In this document: positions 17,095 through 24,761 of the stretch, piece after piece
Numbering within the stretch: the stretch's first letter is position 1
Layout: each line of letters starts with the position of its first letter
NCBI GenBank assembly: GCA_947177425.1
Contig: CAMWUN010000027.1
Coordinates: forward strand, 1-45,751
Source: an uncultured bacterium
GTDB taxonomy: Bacteria; Bacillota; Clostridia; Lachnospirales; Lachnospiraceae
DNA: 45,751 nucleotides
Reading direction: 5' to 3'
The notes under the pieces: model-generated
What the model was told of the DNA's origin: nothing
Databases searched by the model: none
Seen by the model: the letters and a program-made list of their open reading frames with translations, nothing else
Made by a program: the position numbers and the translations under genes

Positions 17095-17205
17095 GGCGAA
17101 AGGCTCCTTGTTCCTTAATACGCTGATTTTTCTTATATATTTTACCATAAAAGAGCGAGATGGAGTAGCACTTTTCCACTCTGATACATGAATGCAAAAG
17201 TTATG

Positions 17206-17328
17206 GTTACCATTCACGGTCTAAAGACCGCTCATAGCAACGATTCGGGGCGATAATACCCCTCACACCTGAATCATGTTCTCACGGAATGCGCAGCCCG
17301 TGCGCATTCCTAAGCCATAAATAGTAAC
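17206..17328. repeat. 123-bp palindromic element with inverted ends (R2 family)
   Basis: The left end reads GTTACCATTCAC and the right end, on the other strand, GTTACTATTTAT. Inside are the palindrome GGTCTAAAGACC (17219-17230), a GGGG...CCCC hairpin (17246-17261), and a 10-bp stem GGAATGCGCA/TGCGCATTCC (17286-17310). A 32-bp part recurs at 19616-19647 with two mismatches. No ORF is present. It fills most of the 274-bp gap 17095-17368 and looks like a REP- or MITE-like dispersed element. Confidence 0.6.
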
Positions 17329-17368
17329 AAGTTATGTGCTGTTACTGGTTTATTTTCAACCAAACCTT

Positions 17369-18493
17369 TTATGCCCCAAACTGCTGTCGCACAATTTGTA
17401 TGATACGCTTCATATCTTCCTCCGTATTCTTGATATCGCTTGGCAGGCAAAGTCCCCGGTTAAAAATATCCTCACTTACGCTCAATCCTTCTTCCACCTG
17501 GATAAAATCATGATCCTTAAATACAGGCTGCAGATGCATCGGTTTCCATATTGGCCTTGTTTCTATATCTGCCTCAGCCAAAGCATCCATGATCTGCACC
17601 GGGTTCACACGGCTGTCTGGGGAAACAGTTATACAGGAAAGCCAGTTATTGTCTACTCCGTTCACGTTCAATGGATTCATCTCTATTTCGGCTATATCAG
17701 AAAAAGCCTCTTTATATTGATGGTAGATCCTTTGCTTTCTTTCAATATGGTCGTTGATATGCAGCATCTGTCCGCGCCCTATCCCTGCCACAATATTAGA
17801 CATCCTGTAATTGTATCCAATCGTGGAATGCTGGTAATGCCTTGCCGGGTCACGGGCCTGTCTGGACAAGAAGCGCGCTCTCTCCACATCCTCTTCCTTT
17901 TTGGCGACAAGAATCCCTCCTCCTGAAGTTGTAATAATCTTATTCCCATTGAAGGAATAAATCCCATAGTCCCCGAAGGTTCCCGTCATTTTTCCCTTGT
18001 ATGTGGTCCCAAGTGATTCTGCTGCATCTTCAATTAATGGAACCTGATGTTCCTTACAGATACGGCATATCTCATCCATTTCAGCCGATATCCCATACAG
18101 ATGCACAGCCATGACAGCCGCCGGATTCGGATATTTTTCAAAGGCCTTCCGAAGCGCTGCCGGATTCATATTCCAGGTATCACGCTCAGAATCAATAAAA
18201 ACCGGTACAGCCTTTTCATATCTCACCGGGTTCACGCTGGCCGCAAAAGTCAGGGATGGAATAAACACAATATCATTTTCTTTTACGCCCGCTAAAATGG
18301 TGGCCAGATGCAGCGCCGCCGTTCCGGATGAAAGGGCTGCTGCTGCAGATACCCCCGCATAAGACGCAATCTCATTCTCAAACATATCCACATTCGGTCC
18401 CAATGGCGCAATCCAGTTTGTGTCAAACGCCTCCTGGATATACTGCTGTTCTTCTCCGTGCATGGTAGGTGTTGCCAACAGAATCTTTTTCAT
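17369..18493 (-). CDS. DegT/DnrJ/EryC1/StrS sugar aminotransferase, EpsN/PglE-like
   Basis: The 374-residue PLP enzyme begins with TPTMHGEEQQYIQEAFDTNW, then IAPLGP. It shares with Bacillus subtilis EpsN, as remembered, AVPVFIDSERDTWNM, EDAAESLGTTYKGK and FNGNKIITTSGGG. Lys185 in FNGNK should form the Schiff base, and Asp156 in IEDAAES contacts the pyridine nitrogen. Such enzymes aminate keto-sugar nucleotides, for example UDP-4-keto-6-deoxy-GlcNAc to the bacillosamine precursor. No dehydratase, acetyltransferase or glycosyltransferase is nearby, so it is an orphan here. GAGGAGG precedes the start, and a 31-codon leader ORF ends on its ATG. Confidence 0.9.
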   Translation of the reverse strand: MKKILLATPTMHGEEQQYIQEAFDTNWIAPLGPNVDMFENEIASYAGVSAAAALSSGTAALHLATILAGVKENDIVFIPSLTFAASVNPVRYEKAVPVFIDSERDTWNMNPAALRKAFEKYPNPAAVMAVHLYGISAEMDEICRICKEHQVPLIEDAAESLGTTYKGKMTGTFGDYGIYSFNGNKIITTSGGGILVAKKEEDVERARFLSRQARDPARHYQHSTIGYNYRMSNIVAGIGRGQMLHINDHIERKQRIYHQYKEAFSDIAEIEMNPLNVNGVDNNWLSCITVSPDSRVNPVQIMDALAEADIETRPIWKPMHLQPVFKDHDFIQVEEGLSVSEDIFNRGLCLPSDIKNTEEDMKRIIQIVRQQFGA

Positions 18494-18585
18494 AACACAA
18501 CCTCCTCTGTGCCGCTTTCCTGTCCCGGCGCGAATGTGTTGATTTTAAAACAAACAAAAAAATTACCTGTCACATAGCCCGGCAT
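18490..18585 (-). CDS. Possible 31-residue leader peptide coupled to the aminotransferase
   Basis: ATG at 18585 follows AAGGAG by 8 bp. The frame runs 31 codons (MPGYVTGNFFVCFKINTF... ending EEVVL), and its TGA overlaps the aminotransferase ATG as ATGA, the classic coupling arrangement. TATAAT at 18609-18614 would start a transcript only about 15 nt upstream. Codons 4-8 (YVTGN) lie within the downstream arm of a perfect inverted repeat. It resembles no protein I know. Against it, the arm plus T7 also looks like a terminator of the upstream LysR gene, so the frame may be accidental. Confidence 0.4.
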   Translation of the reverse strand: MPGYVTGNFFVCFKINTFAPGQESGTEEVVL

Positions 18586-18640
18586 GATAGCGTCTCCTTC
18601 CATCTGCAATTATACAGTGGAATGTCATGTGACAGGTAAT
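18555..18640 (-). repeat. Perfect 14-bp inverted repeat around a TATAAT box, followed by T7
   Basis: ATTACCTGTCACAT (18562-18575) and ATGTGACAGGTAAT (18627-18640) are exact inverses separated by 51 bp. On the minus strand the second arm runs straight into seven T residues (18561-18555). Read as RNA from lysR, this is a long-loop intrinsic terminator whose loop can fold further (TTCCA with TGGAA). Each arm also carries the near-palindrome TGTSACA, with centres 60 bp apart, as in paired operators. The loop contains TATAAT and AAGGAG, as described for the leader ORF. Confidence 0.6.
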
Positions 18641-18679
18641 ACCAATCATTTATGCTAAAACATAGGATGAACCTATGTT

Positions 18680-19582
18680 TTAATCATCCTGATACTGCTT
18701 TAATGCTTCAATAAAAATCTCTCCTAATTCCGAAAGTTCTCTGTCCCTGTTCAGTATGTAACCTATCCGCATAATTTCGTCCTCACCCAGAGGAATAGAA
18801 ATGATGGAATCACCATGTAAATATTTAGGGAAAATACCGCTTGAAATAGTATAACCGTCTAATCCAATCATAAAATTCACAATAGCGGCACGGTCACTGA
18901 TTTTAATGCTTTTTTCTGCTGCTTCGTTACTGAACAATTCTTCTGCGAAGTTGGAGGATTCATACCTCCCCTGTACAAAACTCAGCCTTGGATATGGTTT
19001 TAAGTCCTCTAACCTGATCTGTTCTCTGTCTGCCAGGGGATGTTCTCTTCTCAAAAATACATGAGGCGGCGCTGAAAATAATTCATGAAATTCCAGATTA
19101 TTCTCTTCAAAAATTTTTCTTAACACACTTTCATTACTTTTACTCAGATACAGAATACCAAGATCACTAAAACGATTTCGCACATCCTCAATGATTTGAT
19201 GTGTTTGTGTCTCATTTAAAATGAATTCATACCTCTCCTGTCCGAAACGCCTTACCAATTCAACAAAAGCATTCGCACCAAATGTATAATGCTGTGTAGA
19301 TACACAAAACCTTTGTTTTACAGGTTCATTGTTAATATATTTTGACTCCAGTAATTCCATTTGCTGCACAACCTGTCTTGCATATCCCAAAAATTCCATC
19401 CCCTCCGTGGTCAGGGCAACGCCAGCCCGACAGCGGTTGAAAATTGTAATTTTCGCTTCCCTTTCCACTTCCTTAATTGCACCGGAAAGACTGGGCTGCG
19501 AAATATACAGCTCTCTCGCAGCTTCCGTAATTGAACCTTTTTCAGCAACTATTATCATATATTTTAACTGTTGTAAAGTCAT
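18680..19582 (-). CDS. LysR-family transcriptional regulator
   Basis: The 300-residue protein starts MTLQQLKYMIIVAEKGSITE, followed by AARELYISQPSLSGAIKEVE, the winged helix-turn-helix of LysR proteins (residues 1-60). A type-2 periplasmic-binding-like effector domain follows (about 90-295). The ribosome binding site is weak (GGGG). It is on the same strand as the flanking genes but separated from DUF2000 by a 96-bp gap carrying an R2 repeat, and from the aminotransferase by an inverted repeat. It is probably a separate transcript. Target and effector are unknown. Confidence 0.9.
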   Translation of the reverse strand: MTLQQLKYMIIVAEKGSITEAARELYISQPSLSGAIKEVEREAKITIFNRCRAGVALTTEGMEFLGYARQVVQQMELLESKYINNEPVKQRFCVSTQHYTFGANAFVELVRRFGQERYEFILNETQTHQIIEDVRNRFSDLGILYLSKSNESVLRKIFEENNLEFHELFSAPPHVFLRREHPLADREQIRLEDLKPYPRLSFVQGRYESSNFAEELFSNEAAEKSIKISDRAAIVNFMIGLDGYTISSGIFPKYLHGDSIISIPLGEDEIMRIGYILNRDRELSELGEIFIEALKQYQDD

Positions 19583-19615
19583 GCGTTACCCCGTTCCATT
19601 CCTGCCAATAATAAA

Positions 19616-19647
19616 GTTACTATTTACGGTCTAAAGACCGCTCATAG
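19616..19647. repeat. R2 repeat, short copy
   Basis: The 32 bp starting GTTACTATTTACGGTCTAAA and ending GCTCATAG match 17206-17237 at 30 of 32 positions. The copy lies between the LysR and DUF2000 genes and contains the palindrome GGTCTAAAGACC. Confidence 0.65.
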
Positions 19648-19678
19648 ATCCCGTTTCATCAGTTCTTGTTTCATCATA

Positions 19679-20101
19679 TTATCGCAGCAACGCCATACTT
19701 CCCGTTAATTTATTGACCTTCTTTTTCGCACCACATATAGCAACCCCGAAATAATTCAGTTCTGCTTCTGAAACGCCCTTCATCTTTTCCATAAACTCAT
19801 CATAGGTCTTGCATCCCTGTGCCAGATCAGAAAAATCTACCACCGCCAAATCTGAAAATTCCGGCTCATACAGCTTTTCGCGGATAGACTTAATCATCTC
19901 CATGTTTCCCTTTAAAATCGGCACTGGAAATTCAATAATCCCCAAATGCCCGTTACCTGTCCTGTCATATACATCCGCACCTACAACCTCCGGCATCTGT
20001 TTTCCGAGCGTGATGCCCATGATGGCCGCTGTGTTTGCAATAATGCCAAGCGGCAGGTTCTCGTCAATCACCATGACACATTTCTCATTCTGTAAATCCA
20101 T
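19679..20101 (-). CDS. DUF2000 domain protein
   Basis: The 140-residue protein begins CVMVIDENLPLGIIANTAAI, the DUF2000 pattern. It continues with LGKQMPEVVGADVYDRTGN, GIIEFPVPILKG and a C-terminal VAICGAKKKVNKLTGSMALL. The fold is reported as similar to peptidyl-tRNA hydrolase-like or unknown proteins; no catalytic role is established and I assign none. GGAGG lies 9 bp before the start. It follows the EamA transporter by 79 bp on the same strand, so the AraC-EamA-DUF2000 set may be co-transcribed. Confidence 0.85.
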   Translation of the reverse strand: MDLQNEKCVMVIDENLPLGIIANTAAIMGITLGKQMPEVVGADVYDRTGNGHLGIIEFPVPILKGNMEMIKSIREKLYEPEFSDLAVVDFSDLAQGCKTYDEFMEKMKGVSEAELNYFGVAICGAKKKVNKLTGSMALLR

Positions 20102-20180
20102 TTTCCGTATCCTCCATTATAAAATTTTTTCGTTTGATAACATTGGTTAATATATTCTCCTGTGAAATCCTGTGGCAGAT

Positions 20181-21080
20181 TCACACATTTTTCTGCTTCT
20201 CCTTTCCGCTGTATTCAGAAAGGAAAAGCCCTGCGACTGCCATAACCGTCCCCAGAATAGAAATCCATGTCACCGGCTCTTTCAGCACCAGAACAGACGT
20301 CACCACTGTTATGACGGGAACCATATAAATATATACGCTGGTCTTAAATGCCCCAAGCGCCTTTACCGCAAGATTCCATGTGACGAAGCAGAGCGCGGAC
20401 GCTCCTAATCCCAGATACAGGATATTGAGCAGATACATCACGTCAGTAAACCGCTCCAGACCGATTTCAAAATCAAAAAAGAATAATGCCGGAACCATAA
20501 AAAGAATACCATAAAAAAATGTCCTCCGTGTGGTAAGGATGACCGGATACCCAAAGCTGCTGATTTTCCTTGTCAGTATGGAATAGCATGCCCAAACAAA
20601 AGCCGCAAGGACTGCCAGCACGTCCCCCGCCGGATTTAATTCCATTCTGGAACCGTTAAAGCTGACCAGCAGGACACCGGACATTGCCACCACGAATCCC
20701 GTGAAAAAATTGGCCCGCAGTTTCTCTTCCGATTTCAGGAATAAACGTGACAGTATTGCTGTAAAAAATGGTGCAACTGATATGATAACTCCCACATTGG
20801 AAGCCATCGTGTATGTAAGGGCGATATTTTCCAGCAGATAATACAGGCATATCCCACACAGTCCCGCCAGCACAAAAGTCATTTCCTGTCTGCGTTCCAC
20901 ACCTTTCATAGGGTGCGGGCAGACCAGGCACAATGCCGCAAAGCCCATAACAAAACGGAAAAACAGGATTTCCATGGGCCTGAAATCCGTAAGCAGGACT
21001 TTGGTGGATATGAATGTCGTCCCCCATATAATGATTGTGAACAGCGCCGCCAGATGCCCGGCTGATTTCCTACTCCCCAT
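20181..21080 (-). CDS. EamA/DMT-superfamily transporter
   Basis: The 299-residue protein has ten predicted helices in two EamA repeats (about 5-138 and 150-290), beginning LAALFTIIIWGTTFISTKVL. The repeat ends are recognisable as GVIISVAPFFTAILSRLFLK and VPVITVVTSVLVLKEPVTW. Members usually export amino acids, nucleosides or other metabolites. Its ATG lies inside the last codons of the AraC gene (11-bp overlap), so the regulator and exporter are coupled, an arrangement typical of a locally controlled exporter. Substrate unknown. Confidence 0.9.
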   Translation of the reverse strand: MGSRKSAGHLAALFTIIIWGTTFISTKVLLTDFRPMEILFFRFVMGFAALCLVCPHPMKGVERRQEMTFVLAGLCGICLYYLLENIALTYTMASNVGVIISVAPFFTAILSRLFLKSEEKLRANFFTGFVVAMSGVLLVSFNGSRMELNPAGDVLAVLAAFVWACYSILTRKISSFGYPVILTTRRTFFYGILFMVPALFFFDFEIGLERFTDVMYLLNILYLGLGASALCFVTWNLAVKALGAFKTSVYIYMVPVITVVTSVLVLKEPVTWISILGTVMAVAGLFLSEYSGKEKQKNV

Positions 21081-21939
21081 TCAAACCCTTACCCCTTTCT
21101 TTCGCCTGCAGACCACCATCCTCCTTTTTTTCTGAAAATATTTCACGGTAAGACCCCGGCGCAAGCCCTATGAACTGATTGAAATAATTTGTAAAATGAC
21201 TCTGGTCTGAAAAACCCGTCCTTATTGCCGCCTCCACAGGGGGAATCCCTTCAGATAACAGTTTTTTTGCTTCATTGATACGGATTGTCTCAAGATAGCG
21301 GTACGGCGTGACTCCTTTTTCTTTCGTAAAGGCCCGCAGCAGTGTTGACTTGCTAAGCCCGGAACAGCGGCAGATCTGATCTAAATAAATGCGCTCCGTG
21401 AAATGTTCCCCCATGTATTCACAGGCCTTTTCAATTTCTTTCCTGCATTCCGGGATACAGCTTTCAAAGGGCTTCCCATAATTCTGAATGAGATGTGAAA
21501 GCAGGAACAGCAGGGATTCCTCCTTCCCAAATTCTCCCGTTCCTTTCATGACCATATCATGCAGCGTGTGCAGATGGCAGGCTGCCTCATCATCATAAAC
21601 AACATTTTCAGAAAATCCCGGAAGCTTTCGTCTCCCTGTAACTTCCTGCGCCAGATTCAGCATAATCTCCCTTGAAATATTAAACCCCCGGTAATCAAAC
21701 GTTCCCTCATCACTCTGTACACAGGCATGGCTGTCACCCGGATTAAAAAGCAATATACTGCCTTCCTCTATGGTATATTCCCTGTCCCTGCAGGAGAGCA
21801 CACGTTCCCCTTTCTCCACAAATCCTATGACATAATGCTCATGGAAATGGCTCGGAAACGGCTGTATAATCCCCTCAAAGCGGTATGCTTCAATCCTCAG
21901 TTCATCATCATATACCACTGTCCTTGTTTCTTTTTTCAT
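21070..21939 (-). CDS. AraC-family regulator (cupin plus HTH), coupled to an EamA exporter
   Basis: ATG 21939 follows AAGGAGG by 8 bp and is preferred to an in-frame start 69 bp upstream. In 289 residues there is an N-terminal AraC cupin (FPSHFHEHYVIGFVEKGER; ILLFNPGDSHAC). The C-terminal double helix-turn-helix contains LDQICRCSGLSKSTLLRAFT and AAIRTGFSDQSHFTNYFNQF. The C-terminal tail is charged and overlaps the exporter start. The cupin suggests a small-molecule effector, most simply the substrate of that exporter. Confidence 0.9.
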   Translation of the reverse strand: MKKETRTVVYDDELRIEAYRFEGIIQPFPSHFHEHYVIGFVEKGERVLSCRDREYTIEEGSILLFNPGDSHACVQSDEGTFDYRGFNISREIMLNLAQEVTGRRKLPGFSENVVYDDEAACHLHTLHDMVMKGTGEFGKEESLLFLLSHLIQNYGKPFESCIPECRKEIEKACEYMGEHFTERIYLDQICRCSGLSKSTLLRAFTKEKGVTPYRYLETIRINEAKKLLSEGIPPVEAAIRTGFSDQSHFTNYFNQFIGLAPGSYREIFSEKKEDGGLQAKERGKGLNGE

Positions 21940-22090
21940 GTGGATTACCTCCTTGTCAAGAGCCATTTTACCTCTTATTTTTTCCTGCGTCTTGTAAAAT
22001 ATCTTCATTTTTAAGATTATTCAGCCCTGTTTCCTGCTGACATCATCTTATGAGATCCTGCTTTATGTATATTGGAGAAAGGCCGCATTT

Positions 22091-22124
22091 AAAAAAAATA
22101 CCCCGTGGCAGGCAGGCGGGGTAT
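22091..22124 (-). terminator. Intrinsic terminator downstream of the chemoreceptor
   Basis: ATACCCCG (22098-22105) and CGGGGTAT (22117-22124) form an 8-bp stem. On the minus strand it is followed by eight T residues, so it ends transcripts coming from the chemoreceptor gene. The CTCTTT on the plus side makes weak two-way action possible. Confidence 0.75.
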
Positions 22125-22136
22125 CTCTTTAACAAC

Positions 22137-22158
22137 GGACAGTTTGCAAAGCGTGCTG
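22137..22158 (-). repeat. R1 repeat copy b, upstream of a terminator
   Basis: GGACAGTTTGCAAAGCGTGC plus TG differs by one base over the shared 22 bp from the copy at 28341-28362. It lies just upstream, in the direction of transcription, of the terminator at 22091-22124. Flanking AACGGACAG and CTGCCCGTT can pair around it. Confidence 0.6.
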
Positions 22159-22186
22159 CCCGTTCTTTCTGTATAGGTGGAATACT

Positions 22187-22348
22187 TCATGAAGCAACCG
22201 GATTTTGTGGACATCCAACCAGTTGACATACTTTTTCTACATACATTTCAGGGTGATTTATGCTTAATTCCCCATGGTGATATCCTTGCATGATTTCCAA
22301 TGAGGAGCCGGAAATGCTCTGATGGATAATCCGGGCAGATTTTTTCAT
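22187..22348 (-). pseudogene. C-terminal remnant of an alpha/beta hydrolase
   Basis: A 53-codon frame reads MKKSARIIHQSISGSSLEIM, then QGYHHGELSINHPEMYVEKV, before a short tail. KSA-I--I-GS-LEI--G--HGE-S-NHPE-YV resembles the last 45 residues of alpha/beta-fold hydrolases, including the catalytic-His segment (HHGELS). Nothing upstream encodes the nucleophile-elbow half, and no ribosome site precedes the ATG. It lies in the 3' region of the chemoreceptor gene. A truncated relic is the simplest reading. The rest of 22009-22463 holds the R1 repeat and terminator, and 22349-22463 shows nothing recognisable. Confidence 0.55.
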
Positions 22349-22463
22349 TATTGTCTAAATAAAATAATATCCGATTGACGCCAGAAAAAAAGAAAACAGT
22401 GCCAATAAGTTAGCGACAAAAATACACGAAGGAGTATGACCCTGGTGGAGATGCTGTACTATC

Positions 22464-24173
22464 TTACCGTCGTTTTGAAGGACTACTCTTTAGCTTAAAC
22501 CTTCCTATAAGACTCTTCATAAGCTGTGACTGGCTGGACAGCTCTTCGCTTGCAGCCGCACTTTCTTCCGCAGTTGCCGAGTTTGTCTGTACAACACTGG
22601 AAATCTGGTCAATTCCCATCATGATCTGAGAGATGGAATAGGCCTGATTGCTGCTGGCCTCTGAAATCTGCCCGATAATGCCTGTCATTTCGTTTACGTC
22701 ATTTACTGCCTGAAGCAGAGACTTAGCGGTCTCGTCTGCAATCTGAGTTCCGTTTTCTACTGCCTTTAATGAATTTTCAATTAAAGCAGCGGTATTCTGA
22801 GATGCCTCCGCGCTTTTGCCTGCCAGGCTGCGGACTTCATCAGCTACTACGGCAAACCCTTTTCCAGCAGTGCCTGCACGGGCGGCTTCTACGGCAGCGT
22901 TAAGCGCAAGAATGTTGGTCTGGAAAGCAATATCTTCAATTGTCTTAATAATCTTGCCAATTTCACTGGAGCAGTTACTGATGTCCCCCATTGCCTGCAT
23001 CATCTGCTGCATTTTTTCATTGCTCACATTCATTTTCGTGCTGACAGAACATGCCGTTTCATTAGCCTGCTGTGCATTATCTGCATTCTGGTTCACCTTG
23101 TTGGAGATTTCATTAATGGTGGCAGCCAGTTCCTGAACTGAACTGGCCTGCTCGGTTGCTCCCTGGGCAAGAGCCTGTGCGCCATTCGATACCTGCTGCG
23201 CTTCACTTGCAACCCGGGAAGAACTTTGGCTGATTTGCAGCATCGTATCATTGAGCTTTTCTGCAATGCCCCGAAAAGAAACAAGAAGTGGATGGAAGCC
23301 GCCTGTATATTCTTCTTCACAGATAGAATCCACCGTAAAATCTCCTTCAGCCATTTTCGCAAGGAATTTATTCTCATCATCTATAATAGCCTGAAGCTTA
23401 TGTATCAATCTGCGTACCTGTGCAGCGAGAACACCCAGTTCATCCTTAGCGGTATAGGAAATCTCTACATCCAGATCACCCTCTGCCATTTTTATAGCGG
23501 CATTCTCGATTTCAGAAATAGGAGTCTTAATCAGGCGTATGATCACAAATGAGAAAATGACTCCCACAAAGATTATTGCAATGATAACCGTTCCCATAAG
23601 GTTGGTGGCTGTTCTGTAAAGGTAAGAACTTTCCTCTGCTGCTTCGTCACTGCCTTCCGTATTGTAGGTAATGATATCATTAAAGGTACTGTATAAAGAA
23701 TTGTAAAGATCTACACATTCACCTTCAAGAATGGCGCGGGCCTCATCAGTGCGGCCCGCCTTGGCTAATGCCATCATTTCTTCATCTGCTTCATTGTACT
23801 GAATCCAGAGATTCATTGAATTATTATAGAAATCTCTTTCTTCTTCGTCAATTAATTCCTCATACGCCGCTAAGAGAGTATTCATATCTTCTTTTTCACT
23901 TTGCAGATACTGAAGGCTGGATTCTTCTACATCATCTGAAATTGCGGTAAGAAACCCTAATTCGTTGAGACGGATATTGGAGAGGGTAGCGCTCAAGTCC
24001 CTCGCTATATCAATGCTGGGAAGCCAGCTTGTTGAAATATCACTTGTCATTTCGTTCATCTCGCCCATGAGATAGAATGAAACACCGCCGATAATAAACA
24101 TGCCAAGCAGCGCGACTCCTAAGAGGATATAAAGTTTTACTCTAATCTTTAAATTTTTCAGACAGTTGATCAT
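22464..24173 (-). CDS. Methyl-accepting chemotaxis protein
   Basis: The start is ATG 24173 behind AAAGGAG, giving 569 residues. Helix 1 (about 12-33) and helix 2 (about 190-212) flank a four-helix-bundle sensor (4HB_MCP, with [17 protein letters not shown]). HAMP follows (about 213-265), then the cytoplasmic coiled-coil. The conserved hairpin tip is [20 protein letters not shown], then [20 protein letters not shown], near residues 412-450. It should relay a chemical signal to CheA/CheW, none of which is in this window. No C-terminal CheR-docking pentapeptide is seen (tail SSPSKRR). It is a single-gene transcript with its own promoter. Confidence 0.94.
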   Translation of the reverse strand: MINCLKNLKIRVKLYILLGVALLGMFIIGGVSFYLMGEMNEMTSDISTSWLPSIDIARDLSATLSNIRLNELGFLTAISDDVEESSLQYLQSEKEDMNTLLAAYEELIDEEERDFYNNSMNLWIQYNEADEEMMALAKAGRTDEARAILEGECVDLYNSLYSTFNDIITYNTEGSDEAAEESSYLYRTATNLMGTVIIAIIFVGVIFSFVIIRLIKTPISEIENAAIKMAEGDLDVEISYTAKDELGVLAAQVRRLIHKLQAIIDDENKFLAKMAEGDFTVDSICEEEYTGGFHPLLVSFRGIAEKLNDTMLQISQSSSRVASEAQQVSNGAQALAQGATEQASSVQELAATINEISNKVNQNADNAQQANETACSVSTKMNVSNEKMQQMMQAMGDISNCSSEIGKIIKTIEDIAFQTNILALNAAVEAARAGTAGKGFAVVADEVRSLAGKSAEASQNTAALIENSLKAVENGTQIADETAKSLLQAVNDVNEMTGIIGQISEASSNQAYSISQIMMGIDQISSVVQTNSATAEESAAASEELSSQSQLMKSLIGRFKLKSSPSKRR

Positions 24174-24263
24174 GTCCCTGGTCTCCTTTCGTGTTCCATT
24201 GCCCGATGGACTATCATTTAGAAAATGCAATTACTTGATATTAGCAGTCACTAACCCAACTCA

Positions 24264-24293
24264 AATATACTCCATTTCCTCTTCATTTGTCAA
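24264..24293 (-). promoter_or_regulatory. Promoter of the chemoreceptor gene
   Basis: On the minus strand, TTGACA (24288-24293), an 18-bp spacer and TATATT (24264-24269) precede the chemoreceptor start by about 90 bp. It is a near-consensus sigma-A promoter. No sigma-D-type (TAAA / GCCGATAT) flagellar promoter is seen instead. Confidence 0.65.
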
Positions 24294-24407
24294 TGAAAAT
24301 CAGACTCATTTCAATAAATTAAAAATGTCAATTTATCCCCGTCCCAGTCTTAAAATAATACGCTGGCACTTATGTCATAAATTGTCTCCTTTCTGAAATT
24401 TATCTAT

Positions 24408-24444
24408 GAAAAAAGAACGCCTATTTCTAAACGTTCTCTTTTTT
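24408..24444. terminator. Two-way intrinsic terminator after the HicB remnant
   Basis: GAACG (24415-24419) pairs with CGTTC (24432-24436), with flanking A and T runs extending the stem. On the minus strand GGCGTTC is followed by TTTTTT, so it ends transcripts from the FtsX/HicB side. The plus strand also ends in CTCTTTTTT. Confidence 0.65.
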
Positions 24445-24461
24445 CCATCATTTTTTATAGC

Positions 24462-24607
24462 TTAACTCTGTCCAATCTTTTGTAATAGCGCTTCACGTAA
24501 AATTTGTGAGAAATTTAATTCCAGTTTTTCTGCCTCCTCATTCAGCCATTCCGGTAATGTCACGTTTTTCTTTCAATATATTGATTAATTCAGGTACCTT
24601 CAAACAT
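24462..24607 (-). pseudogene. Degraded HicB-like antitoxin (C-terminal DNA-binding part)
   Basis: Codons 24563-24462 read VTLPEWLNEEAEKLELNFSQ, then ILREALLQKIGQS and stop. This is the ribbon-helix-helix tail of HicB-type antitoxins (compare TLTIPEWLNELAE and INFSQVLQEAL). The ATG at 24607 has a good AAAGGAG site (24615-24621) and a promoter, but its frame stops after five codons and is out of phase with the tail. The adjacent phase reads KEKRD just before the junction. An N-terminal deletion plus frameshift of a once-expressed antitoxin fits. No HicA toxin gene is visible nearby. Confidence 0.5.
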
Positions 24608-24643
24608 AGCACAGCTCCTTTCTTGATGTGACTAATTAAATAC

Positions 24644-24672
24644 ATTATATGCGTATCAATGCGCATTATCAA
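24644..24672 (-). promoter_or_regulatory. Near-consensus promoter of the HicB remnant with dyad
   Basis: TTGATA (24667-24672), a 17-bp spacer and TATAAT (24644-24649) lie 37 bp before the remnant's ATG. The spacer contains ATGCGC...ACGCAT, an inverted repeat placed as toxin-antitoxin operators usually are. The promoter is intact although the gene is broken. The rest of 24673-24761 shows nothing. Confidence 0.6.
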
Positions 24673-24761
24673 TATGCTTACATAACTTTTTAATAATGCT
24701 TTTTTTAATCCTAAAGCCACTGGGAGCCAACTATCCAACCTGCCCGTAAGTGAAATTGCCA

